64,000 nt of DNA, from NCBI GenBank assembly GCA_948474755.1, contig CAOLHI010000482.1, positions 558,001-622,000 of the forward strand. Reading direction: 5' to 3'. How positions within the stretch are numbered: the first letter of the stretch is position 1; every line of letters starts with the position of its first letter. Both the position numbers and the translations under genes were made by a program. A model generated the notes under the pieces. It saw only the letters and a program-made list of their open reading frames with translations. It searched no databases and was not told the origin of the DNA. Of the stretch, positions 1-11,079 are shown in pieces. Source of the stretch: Ctenosaura bakeri (taxonomy: Eukaryota; Chordata; Lepidosauria; Squamata; Iguanidae).

Positions 1-1346
1 GGAGTGATTTCTTTACTGTAATATTACATGTATGGATTATAATTTTTGTGGTTTTTACCACTATTAGGCACTTTGGCATTGTTATGGAAAGATGGAATAT
101 AAATGGAAAGAAAAATGTATCTCCAAACTATGTTTCATCCAATTTATTTGGCCTTCAGATTAAGTGAGGGTTATTCTGGATTTTTTGTAATTTTTTTAAA
201 CCTCAGCAGGTTCCATTGACTTTAAAATGCATGATTTGTGAATCATTCAGTTGAAAGTTCAACCTAGACTAAAATATCCAAATAGCTAAAGCTGCATCCA
301 GAAAGTGAACCTACCTTTCCAGTTATCAGCATGCAATTTCAAAACAATTTCTCTTTACAAACATTCCTTAATTGTTCTCAAGAAATTCAGGTATTTTGTT
401 GCTGGAACTATTGCATGACCAAAATATATAACTCTGATATCAACTAGGTTGCCATTTTAAGTAGCACCAGAAAGTATTTTTTTACTTTCTATAGCATGTA
501 TTAAATTTCATATGGTTGTGTTGAAAGGTATATTACAGTGAAAGTAATTCTTGCCCCTGCACGGTCAAAATGACACTGCTGCTGCCTTTTTTCCTTTCAA
601 AAATAATCTTCTTTTCTTAAAACTGATTCATGCTTTTATAAGAGCAGGGCCGGTATGTTATCTCAGCCATTTATATAAACTTCAGTTGGTTTAAGGTCAC
701 TATGCAACTTGTGTTTGAAAAATGTAAAAAAAAAAGAAAAGAGTACACAAAACAATATGCTGAGATCTGAATTGTTCAACTGAATTGTAAGCATGCTTCC
801 TTTCATCTATAATGGGACTTACTGCCCAAGAAATTCACGTTGTCATATAGCCTAAATATGATGCAATAGAAATGAATGGCTCCAGGGTCAATGAGTGGTG
901 AATCTAGTCTAAGTTTTCATCTCAAAAAGGAACTGTCCAAGATGCTGAAACTTATTGCCCCTAACTACATTAAGAACTTTGGACAGCCCCTTTAAAGCTT
1001 GGACTAAAATCCAGAGTGTATTTATCACTGCATTGACAATGGAGCTTTCAGCCTACACTCATGTGATTTTTTTAAAAAAAATGCTAACCAGTGGGGCATA
1101 TTATATGCCATTCAAATGAAATCCTAATCATGAGTTGTCCTGTCCATATCATAGGTTGGAAGGGTTTCCTATTCTTATAGTGTTACTGTATTTATTAATT
1201 ACATCAAGGAGACACATGGAAGAAGAAATCAAACAGAATATAATATCATAAATATCTAGAGGATAGCAGTAAAAATTACATAATCTATCCAGTTACAGTA
1301 TAGACTATTAAAGATGTATTATATGTGTTACACTATGCTATATTGA
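1..1346. other. Unassigned AT-rich non-coding DNA
   Basis: No convincing coding exon, RNA gene or recognisable repeat was seen. There are scattered short A and T runs and stops in all frames. Confidence 0.5.
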
Positions 1347-1540
1347 AAGCCAGTGTGGTGTAGTGGTTTGAACATTAAACCACTATACTGGAGACCAGGG
1401 TTCAATTCCCCACTCAGCCATGGAAACCTGCTGGGTTATTCTGGGTGCATCACATGCTCTCAGCACCAGAAAGCCCTGTGATATTTCTCCTTAAAGTCAC
1501 CATAAGTGGGGAATGACTTCAAGGCACATAACAACAACAA
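1347..1540 (+). mobile_element. Sauria-type tRNA SINE
   Basis: It begins with the tRNA-like head 'agccagtgtggtgtagtgg', followed by a B-box-like 'gggttcaattccc'. The 3' part 'caccataagtggggaatgac' then 'ttcaaggcac' resembles the Bov-B LINE terminus and ends in an (ACA)n tail. Relative to copies near 240 bp, the middle is shortened by about 40 bp. It is non-coding and would have been mobilised by Bov-B-type LINE machinery. No clear TSD was seen. Confidence 0.9.
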
Positions 1541-1637
1541 TGCCACGTTCTATTACATGATGTTGATATGTTAGATGTTTTATTATATGATTCCTAATAA
1601 TATGTGGGATAGTACATTGCCTTGGAATGTGTTATAT

Positions 1638-1871
1638 TTGTTATCATGTGCCTTCAAGTCATTTACAATTTATGGCAACCCTAAGGCAACTCTATCATGG
1701 AGTTTTCTTGGCATGATTTGCTCAGAGGGGGTTTGCCATTGCTTTCCTCTGGAGTTGGGAGAATGTGACTTGTCCAAGGTCACCCAATGGGTTTTCATGT
1801 CCAAGTGGAGATTCAAATCCTGATCTCCAGAGCCATAGTCCAATGTCTAAACCACTATACCACATTGGCTT
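1638..1871 (-). mobile_element. Sauria-type tRNA SINE, near full length
   Basis: Read on the minus strand, the head lies at the right end (complement of 'accactataccacattggct') and the Bov-B-like tail at the left ('gccttcaagtcatttacaat'). The central part includes the conserved 'ggcaaaccccctctgagcaa' segment in complement. It lies about 100 bp from, and opposite in orientation to, the SINE at 1347-1540. Open frames across it are accidental. Confidence 0.9.
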
Positions 1872-4298
1872 TCATTATAACAGTATGCAAATTAAATAAA
1901 ACGGTTAACCATTCATCTTCCTCTTTTGACTCATTTGATTACTAAATATTTGCTTACTTGAGCATATACTTGATTTCCCAAATTTTGAGGCTGCGATCCA
2001 ATTCAACACTGGCAGAGCACAAGGATGCAGTGGTGTACATCCACAAAACCAATGATATGGATGAAATTCTGGTGGCCATTCTGGACCATTCCAGTAGCTC
2101 TTCTAGGTCAGGGGAGAGGAGGAGCTGTGTTTACATGCTGGACACTCACTGCAAACAAAGATGGCACTCTGCAGTGCAAGCAAATGGGAAGGGGTGTTGG
2201 ATGCTTCCTTACACAAGAACGTAAAAACTACAGTCAGCAACATAACCCAGAATTATGATGGCAAAATGCCCTGACTGGATTCTGACCTTAATCAATAATA
2301 CATTTCTGTTGGCCAGATTTTTTTTCATTACAGATTAAAGCCAACCTGTCTTTCTGCTCACATTTTGGCTTTGTAATGTTGTTATTATTTTAGGTTACAT
2401 CCTAACTATTGAAAAGCCCAAGATTTTGTTCCTGTTCTTTCTGATTTTATACTGGTTTATACATGTGGAGCTGGTATAAAAAGTCTCTGATTGTACCAGA
2501 AGCTCACAGAAAAGATTATGGGATAAACAAAACCTGTACAGATCTCTAAAATAAAAGTAGAAGGAAGAGGAATAAAATCTAGTCTTTTTAAAAAGTGTGG
2601 ATACACCCATTGTTACTCATATCTCATGATTGTCCTGGCCCCATCCAAACATTTCATAGGTGGGACTAATCAATCTCTACTCAAAACCATTTTTTTCCTG
2701 CATGAAGGGAGTCTTGCACAAACTAGACCTATTTCCCCTGTTTTATCATTTCTACATTTCTAAAATCATGTTCTGCTACTGTGATTAACCTTGTTAAGGT
2801 TATCTGGATTTACAACAGAGGATGCCATTTAAAATGTTTGAGACAAAGCAGAGGATCAAAATTTAGAAGACAGCCCAGATTCACCAATACTGTAAAAAGT
2901 TTTTTACTTTTTTATAAAAATTTACCAGCAGTAAAATTCAACTTGGATAAAGAAGACAAACAGGTTATATGATGATGGGGAAATATGGGATATTATTACT
3001 AGCTAAGTACAAAATGACTTCATAAAAGTACAAGTGGTCTTAGATTGAGTACAGGCTACTATGTGATCCAGTTAAACATAGAGGGGAGAATAAATTTTTA
3101 TCTCTCAAAGATGGTGAACATCTGGTATCCAGCTTTCATGTTGCTCATTCCCCCACCCCTTGTTTTAAAGGAAAAATCATTATTGCAACTTAAGCCAGGC
3201 TTCTTACAATAAATATCTTAAGAAGGCCATTGATATGTTTGATGATAATCCACTTATTTATGGATATGTTAGTAAGTTTATAGGTCAAGCAGGTTCTGCC
3301 CAAACATTTTGCTTTAAACCAGATAACTGTTCTTCCAAGTTATGAAGCAAAAGTACAGCTATTTGTTCTCCAAAGGAATGCATCTGAGAAATAAATGGCA
3401 TAATAATGCAATCCAACTGTACAATTTAGGCAGCACTGAAGCTGACCTAAAAAAAAAATACACTATACTCAGTCACTTACCACATGTAACTGAAATAACA
3501 AGAACTTCTTGTTACCTTTAGATCTACAAAGTCCAAATAATAAAGAAACCAACTTGATGATAAGCCCAACACAATTGTAGCTAACACAGGTTTTAGGATC
3601 CTTAGATTTAATACCCCAAATAACATCCAAAATATATCAATTTCATTTCTAAGAGTGTTGTAGCGTTGCTCCAACAAAGGCAACAGAGAAATCCAAAGAA
3701 GAAAAGTTGGGGACATAACAAAGTCAGAGAAGATACATATATATGTATATGTAAATTGCAATTACACAAGGAGTTTGGGGAAAATGTTTGGAAACAATTT
3801 TTCAGGCCCACAGATTACAGAGCTATTCCAAGTCTACTAGACTGGGCAAGAAAATGGGACGCAAGTGGATAAACATTACAAACTTTCCATAGGAATTGGG
3901 AATGCAGTGCTTTTGTAGTCTGGGAATGAATGGCAATTGCTAATGTATATGCTGGAACAATTCTAATGATTCCCATGCCAGTTCTTCTTTTCTCCTATAG
4001 TGCAACATTCACCAACACTTTCTCTTTCTCTCTTTCCATCCATCTATTGATTTTCCAGCAAATACCACAGTCCAACACAGAATCAGTACATCTAAATGTA
4101 TTGGGCTGAGACCAAAGCAATGTAAAATTTAGAAATATTTAGACAGCATCCAATTAATGCTTGAAATAACACTAAAACAATAAACCAGATAAATCTGGCA
4201 TAGTTCACACAGCTGCAATTACTCGTGTAAAGGAAGACTAATTGGATCTCTGTATAAGACATTCCTTCTAATTTGCTTTCAATAATTCCATTTGCAGA
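1872..4298. other. Unassigned non-coding DNA
   Basis: No gene was recognised. Weak open frames at about 1958-2224 and 3477-3872 have no start context, splice sites or family motif that I recognise. 3500-3890 might be very decayed LINE sequence, but I cannot support a family. Confidence 0.4.
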
Positions 4299-4532
4299 GA
4301 CCGCCACTATGGTATGGTAATTTGAGTGTTGGACTACAACTCTGGAGACCAGGGTCTGAATCCCCGCCTGGGTATGGAAACCCACTGAGTGACTTTGGGC
4401 ACATCACATTCTCTCAGCCTCAGAGAAAGTTAAACCCCCTCTGAGCAAATCATGCCAAGAAAATCCTGAGACAGGATCACCTTAGGATTACCATAAATCA
4501 GAAATGACTTGAAGGCACATAGCAACAACAAA
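4299..4532 (+). mobile_element. Sauria-type tRNA SINE, near full length
   Basis: It has a head-like 'actatggtatggtaatttga', a B-box region 'ccagggtctgaatcccc', the LINE-like tail 'ttaccataaatcagaaatga' plus 'cttgaaggcac', and an A/C-rich terminus 'agcaacaacaaaa'. Confidence 0.9.
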
Positions 4533-4604
4533 ATTGTACTCATATGTTCACATGTTCCAAGGCATAAAAAATTATGAAGTTTTGACAACAGTTTTAGGGA
4601 TCCT

Positions 4605-4692
4605 TAGGATACAATCCTATGTACCTGACAGTAAGCCCCACTGAACAGAGTGGAGCTTACCTCTGAGTAAACATGCATAGACTGGCATAGTA
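4605..4692. repeat. Palindromic 'aatcctat...taagccc' reptile repeat (MITE-like)
   Basis: The left arm 'acaatcctatgtacctgaca' is mirrored by 'tctgagtaaacatgcatag' on the right, with 'gtaagcccc' and 'ggagcttac' around the centre. This is a short, old, self-complementary interspersed repeat that also recurs, more decayed, near 12.64, 21.05 and 28.6 kb. The superfamily was not assigned. Confidence 0.6.
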
Positions 4693-6028
4693 AACATCCC
4701 AAACATCACAACCTTGCTGAGACAGAAGAGGAAAGCACAGCTTTGGTTTGGATGCCTATAGCACTCAGTTTGTGATTTGGAAAAACCCATTATCAGGGAT
4801 GGGTTTCCTCCAATTTCCAACCACAAACGTCCATGAGAGAATGGAGGCTTGAGATAAAAGGATTGGGGCTTGGTTACATCACTTTAATAGACATGGATAA
4901 TAGAGCTGTTTGGGTTTCAGTTCTGCCAAACCTCATCATTCAGTTTTGGCTCTTTCAAAAAAGGTTCAGAGCACTTTCCATCTTATCCAGATCAATAAAC
5001 TGGGGAGGTAAGATTTGGGAAATGAACAGAACAGTTGGAAAACATTCCTGTCTTGCCCCTTCCTTGAAATGAAATGGTCGATTAATATTGTAATATTTCT
5101 TTCCAGAAACCAGATAAAAAACAGAGTTTTTGATTTAATTTAGAGCTCTGTCCAGCATGGCGGTGAAACCTTTATTTGACCACAACATCTATGAACAACT
5201 CTGGTGGCTTATGGTATTCTCTTACAGAAGTGGTTGTTTAGGCAATTTTAGACCGAAAGAGATCTACATATGAGCTTTCTATGTAACTGCCCTTGTTTAT
5301 AACAGCAGGAAAGGAAACTATGTGGGATTTTTACTGCCCCCATACAGCAAGGTTCTACTTGATGAAGAGATCCACAAATTCAAAGAATGTAGGCTAATAA
5401 ATTGTATTGCATAGTCTATTTTGTATGTCTCATAAAACCAATGTTGGACTATCTTATGCAACAGATTTCAGATGCATGTCTGTTGCTTCAGATTAAGAAA
5501 GCCTCTCTTAAACAGTGGTACTGGTTATGTGGTTATTAAGTGAAGCTTTAGATTGTCCATTACTTGAATTTAGTGGGAGGATATCCATACACAGAAACAA
5601 GCCACAGGCAGAAGCAAGGCTTTGTGGTGGCTTCCATTTATCCCAATCACTGCTACCAAATGAGTGGCCTCCCACTTATCCTCACCTCTGCCACCAAGGT
5701 GAAGACCTCCTCCTATCCCACCAATATGGCATCAAATGTGAGGGCCTTCTTGTGGTTCCTGTGAGAGACCTTACTCACCCAATCTCCCTACTCTGGATTA
5801 ACTGCTGCCACCAAAGGCACTGCATGTCTGAACTGAAGCTTTCCAATATCCCTTATGTAGAATTTTTAGAGGCACAAGCAAATTAGTAGTAGTAGTAGTA
5901 TTTAGTAAATGGAAATTGAACAAAGATCAAAGTTTACTTATATAACTGTGATAATGGGGCTTCCCATTATCTAGACTTAGCTAAAAGGGGGACACTTCCC
6001 TCTTCAGGTAAACCAAGGGTTAATAAGG
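4693..6028. other. Unassigned non-coding DNA with a short (TAG)n run
   Basis: No gene was recognised. A short TAG trinucleotide run lies at about 5885-5901. A 123-codon open frame at 5515-5886 lacks recognisable motifs and is probably chance. Confidence 0.4.
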
Positions 6029-6692
6029 TGTTGGGATTAGATTACATTTTAGTGTGTGGTCAGCATCATAGGTCATGTGGGTCAGCATCATAGGTCACAG
6101 GGTAAGACTTGACCAATCAAAAAGGAAAGAGGTGAGCATCTTCAGGATGCTTCCAGATGCTTCCAAGGAGAAGTTATAAAACTTCTTGCGAGGCCATGTG
6201 GCTGGGAGATAACAAAGGGATAACAAAGAAACAACAAAGGAACTGCCAGTAGTAGGCTGCAGGCCATAGGCCTCGCTTCCTGGCCCCTTCCTTTTAGAAC
6301 ATCTAAGCCTAGGAACAACTGTGAGTACTAGAACTAGTTATCTAGTCATGTTAGGGACTTTTCTGTTATTTTGGAGGCTGGCTGATCTAAAGAATGTATC
6401 TGTGCTTTTATATCTATTCTTTTGTAACTACTTGTAACGAAGCATGCCTGGGAGGAGGGAGCTTCCCATGTGTGTTAATTTGCCTTGTTTATTTGCATAC
6501 CTTTAATAAATACTTTATGTAAATGACCCTGTTTCTCTCCTTCCCACGCCAAGCTAGGTAGACTGGGGGAAAAGGAAGATCCTTAAGCTTAGGGATGTAC
6601 ATGGTTGGACAGAGTCCCACTGTACTGTCCAAGTGTCCAGAATTCAGTGGGTGGTGGCAGCGAAAATGAATTAACAGCTAAAATTCATAACA
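6029..6692 (+). mobile_element. LTR-like retroelement block (boundaries uncertain)
   Basis: The stretch has LTR-like organisation. There is a TGTT start, a TATA motif at 6175-6181, an AATAAA signal at 6505-6510 followed by a T/C-rich stretch, and an AACA end. A 17-bp direct repeat (6059-6075 and 6081-6097, period 22) lies in the presumed U3. 'tggtggcagcg' near 6651 resembles sequence next to some retroviral primer-binding sites. No matching TSD was found, so the ends are provisional. It holds no coding sequence. Confidence 0.5.
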
Positions 6693-6729
6693 GGTTGGAA
6701 TATACATCCCAGCAGTGCATGGGGACTTT

Positions 6730-7080
6730 GCAGCTTCACAATAACATATCTAAATTTTAATTGACACTAACACTAACTCACATGTCTCACTTTCTCTCTC
6801 ACTCATATCCCAAGTAACTCTGACCCTGCCTCTAACTAATCTCTATCTATCACTGTGACTCTAGCTCTCCTAACATCTCCCATTCCTAAATCCAACTCTG
6901 ACCATCTCATATCCTAACCATGGCAGACCCAACTCCCACTCCCACCAGTCCTTTAAAAATCCCTCCAAAGATTCAGCCAATCACCAGTCACATCCAACAC
7001 TCCATGCTCTCACCACCTCCCAACAGATCCTTATCTTATCATATTTTCTATACATTGTCATATTTTACCATAAAGTTTAT
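6730..7080. other. G-depleted, C/A/T-rich tract
   Basis: The plus strand is strikingly poor in G over about 350 bp, with recurring CTAAC and CTCT motifs, between the LTR-like block and the solo LTR. It may be a decayed simple repeat. The short ATG frame at 6920 is not convincing as a gene. Confidence 0.5.
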
Positions 7081-7097
7081 AATAAATGCAATGACAC

Positions 7098-7893
7098 TGT
7101 TACCCTGTTTACTGGGGGTCCCAGGAGGGACACCTATATGCGCTCTCAATTAAGTTTGGGGAAATTAGCTAGAGCACAAGTTAGCAATGCGAGAAGCAGG
7201 GCAACGCTGCGGAATCTTTTACCCGATGTCTATGGGGTCAGGCCAAGCCAAGGAGAACACCAAGTTATAGGAATAATTGAGATTTTATTAAACACAGACA
7301 AACAGTGTATGTAACACATGCACTCAGATAACTATAGAAAATAAAGGTGGGAGAGGCATAGAGGGATTTTTGAGAGGAATTGTTGAATTGGGTGATACAA
7401 CACCTGTCCTGAAGCCCGGGTAGTCTGCAGATTGAGTTCAGAGGTATGAAGTCTCAGTACGTGGGACTGAGGGGACAGCTCACCAAATAAGGCAGCAGCA
7501 AGACGGGATGGAAGTCTGGAGTGATCTGAGGATGGTCTCGGAATAAGAGGTTTTTATAGGGAGAAATGTAACAACAAGCTATTCCATATTCCAATGAGTT
7601 TAGGGCTGGAGACAAAGCCTCCGAAAGGTCAGAATTTAGCATGATTGAGTTAGGTCCAAATTGACAAAGAGGTAGACAGTATGCAAATGCTCAGTGCTTT
7701 GAGTATTCAGCTTGCCAAGTTGCCTGCTCAGGGCAGGGAGTTCTTTGTAAACAGCGTGCATACATAATGAGGGTGTTTGCAGAGAGGTCTCCTAAAGCGG
7801 CGATCTGGCTATTTCTGGCCTGCCTGTATTGTGTTGGGATATTGCAGCGTTTAGTGGCCGAGCCTAGTTCTGTGCTTGTCCGGGGGCCTCACA
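7098..7893 (-). mobile_element. Solo LTR (ERV or other LTR retrotransposon), minus strand
   Basis: The element runs TG to CA: the plus-strand ends are 'tgttaccctg' and 'ggcctcaca'. It is flanked by a likely 5-bp TSD (gacac at 7093-7097, aacac at 7894-7898, 4/5 match). On the minus strand a TATAAAA-like box at about 7549-7560 precedes an AATAAA signal at 7284-7289 by about 265 bp, as expected for the U3 and R regions. No internal retroviral genes adjoin it, so it is probably a recombinational solo LTR. Confidence 0.75.
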
Positions 7894-7898
7894 AACAC

Positions 7899-10851
7899 GT
7901 GGAGAGGGGTGGTGGAAGAGAGCCAAATTATTGATATCAAAATGATATCTAGCATCCCCAAATCCGGGCCAGCAAATGCAGTAACAACACTCCCATCCAA
8001 AAATCCATAATATCACAGTCTTATAATTGTAGTATAGTAAAAACACATGGAAAAAAATAAGATGCACACTGGATAAAATATGGAGAAAACTACAGAAAAA
8101 AATCCTGAGACAAGAGTCACTGGAAAAAGTGGCAGCAGACAGCAAAAATAACTGGTGATTTTCTCTTCATTGTCGGATTCCCATTAACACTTCTCCATTT
8201 GAGCACCCAGATGCATGATCACATAGAGAATATAAAAGGGTCTGATTGGCTGCACTTAACTCTTTACACCCATGGAGGGCAGAAGCCAAGGATCAAGGTG
8301 CCATTTTTGCTTGAATCTTCTGCAGTTTGCATCAGCATGCTTAGTAGTGGCCAGAAGTTACATTCCAGGTGACCAAAAGTTACCTCTGGTCACTTTCAGC
8401 CTTGTGAGTGTGCAATCCTACATGAAGAATGTTATGCATATAGAATATTAAAGCTATATCTCTGAAATGTAAGATATTGCCTATTATTTTAGCTCTAGAA
8501 AATGCAAACGGCATTCGTGATTTTCTCCAGGGGGTGCTTAGAACAACACAGAATCCAAAATCTCCAAAATCTGTTCTTCTAGTAATGAGCTTTTCTAATT
8601 TTGTCTGTATAACATACAACAAGATTTCTGTTTTTACTTAACTCCAACAGGATCCAGGTAGGAGCCTCCAAAGATGCTTTCGTCTCCTGGTCCCTTCCCT
8701 CCTCTTCCTATTACAGCTATCTGCACCACCCAAAAATCTGTTCTCGCTAGTTTCCCAGTACCTCAAATATTCAGGATGCAAACGGAGCTGCAAGGAAGAG
8801 ATTGTTTCCTTTCCCTTTTCCAGTTCCATCAGCGGCAATGTCGACTACAGTAGCAAAAAATACCATTTTAAAATTTATTTATATTATTCTGCTGTTTAGG
8901 CTAAGAATCTCCGCTTCAAACTGTCTTCAAGTCAAAGTCTAATATACTGAGTTTTTCCCTTGCTAGACTTTAAAAAAAAATTAAATTACATAAATATATA
9001 TTTTGTTTAATTTAGACATACATAAATATATAGAAATTAAGTTAGATGTTTTTTGTTTTCTTTGTATTCCATGACCTATGCTGTTATGCCTCAGAGATTC
9101 CACACTGCTTCAACATTTTGGTTTAATTTCACATTTCCATTCTACAATATGGTTCTGTTTAGACACAGCTTGATAATTTCATAACCCAATTTATATTTTC
9201 TCCTACTACACTGCATAGTTGTAGTTTCCTTTTATGCACACAGCATGTAACAACAGGGGAAACGAACAACACAAAATATGGCCCTATTATAATTTTATGA
9301 CTCTATATGAAATTAATTATGAAATTCATTTTGCTTCAATAACAGAAAAAGGAAGAACAGTATTACATTTCCCACATTGACCCTTGAATTCTTTTTTCTG
9401 TACATTAGTTAAAAAAGAAGTCTGATCCAAAATGTAACATTGTTGGGCCTATAGATAACAAATATACTGGGAGAATACTTTATTTTATGGGAAATACTTT
9501 TCAGCGTAAGAGATTGTTTTCTCTAGGAGACAAAGAAGAGCCATCCAAACTGAGACTCTACACTTGCTTGCTAACTTTTTAAAGATCATTTACAAGTACT
9601 TGGAAAATAAATGACAGGATACCCCATTTCATGCTTGCCTGACTGTAAATAGGTGGCTACTTTTAGGCTGCAAAGAACAAAACACCATTCAGAGTCCTAA
9701 TAGTTCAGCACAAGAAAAATGTTTAGTTTGCAGCATTCTGTTTTCTACTCTGATTCCTTGAATCTCAAGGTCCTATGGGAAATACTTTGCTATTGTTTCC
9801 TTGATCCTGAGTCTGTATTTTCTTCCTAACAACTGTTGCATTGCTGCCTATCTAACCCTTGTCAATTCTCTCCTCACCTCACCCACATGGTTGAAAGGTC
9901 ACCCGCATATCTCTGTAGCTACAGTTCACCCAGTTAACGCCACATCTAGTGTTTCTCTGACAAACATGTGATTTCCTTTCACGTGTCTTTCAAGAAAAAA
10001 GAAGGTTTGGGAGGATCCAATCAGGATCAGGACTATGATGCACAGGAAAGACAGTTTTAGTCCTTTGCATCCCAACTCTACAATTGGAATTAGAATTCTC
10101 TCTCCTAAAACTGTTACTTCCCTCAAGAAGGTGAAGTACCTGTGGCAGCTTCCCACAAGGATGTCTGGGAATAAGATTCAAAGGGGATTTTCATCAGAAC
10201 CAAACTGCTGGACAATGGCAGTTTGCAAGCAACTTCATATTTTTCATTGACATGGTCTAATAAATATTATCCTGGAGGATAATATTTCTTAGACACATAC
10301 ACGCTCTCACACACAAAATGCAATCACAAGTTCCTGGTACAATCTGTACATAGAGCTGTTATGAACTACCTAGCAATCCCATGACATTCAGACATGAGAG
10401 GGGACAAGATAGAAGCCACCTAATTGTTCATAAGCACAGTGAAACCACCTTATTTTTTCAAAGCACAAGCTCATGTCATATCTTCTATTATTTTGCAAGA
10501 GATCACTATCTGAAATTCCAGATAGACAGTGACAGAATGCTGTTGCGTAGAGTAGTAAGAAGAGTCCCCAGTATGCAGATTGGAAATAGCAGCTAGGCAA
10601 GTATGGGCTGGCTTCAGTTTTAAAAAGCAAGCAATTGCTCTCTATATGAGTTATTTGTGTTTGGCTAAAATTATGAGCCATCAAAATCAATCCTTTCCTG
10701 GTTGAACATATTCCAGAGATAGTGGTTAGTATAGACATTGGATGGATGGGGAATATCTGTGTCACTCCACATATTGTTGGACCTTCCATCATTTCCATTC
10801 CCTAGAACCAATGGTCACTGAAGGTAGAAGACATCTTCCAATAACATATTT
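7899..10851. other. Unassigned non-coding DNA
   Basis: No exon or repeat family was identified. 8640-8840 is somewhat richer in balanced-composition open frame on the minus strand, but has no supported splice structure. 8960-9060 is A/T-rich low complexity. Confidence 0.4.
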
Positions 10852-11072
10852 GTTTTGTTGTTGTTATTGTTTGTTGTTATCTGCCTTCAAGGCAATTCTG
10901 ACTTATGTGACCTAACATAGGGTATTCTTGACAATATTTATTCAGAGGAGGTTTTCCAATGGCTTACTCAAAGGCTGAGAGAGTGTGACTTTCTCAGTAG
11001 GTTTTCATGCCTGAGGCTGGATCTGAATACTATTTCCCTGAGTCCTAGTCCAACATTCGAACCACTGCACTG
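10852..11072 (-). mobile_element. Sauria-type tRNA SINE
   Basis: In minus orientation the GTT-rich left end is the complement of the (ACA)n tail. It is followed by 'gccttcaaggcaattctgac' (Bov-B-like tail), and the head complement 'attcgaaccactgcactgga' lies at the right end. It is diverged. Confidence 0.85.
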
Positions 11073-11079
11073 GAGTGAC

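Noticed and set aside
1347..1420. tRNA gene
   Set aside because: The tRNA-like A and B boxes belong to SINE heads; no cloverleaf with a proper acceptor stem is present. The same holds for all other tRNA-like heads here.
10388..10798. 136-codon minus-strand frame
   Set aside because: No recognisable motif, start context or conservation cue. Treated as chance.
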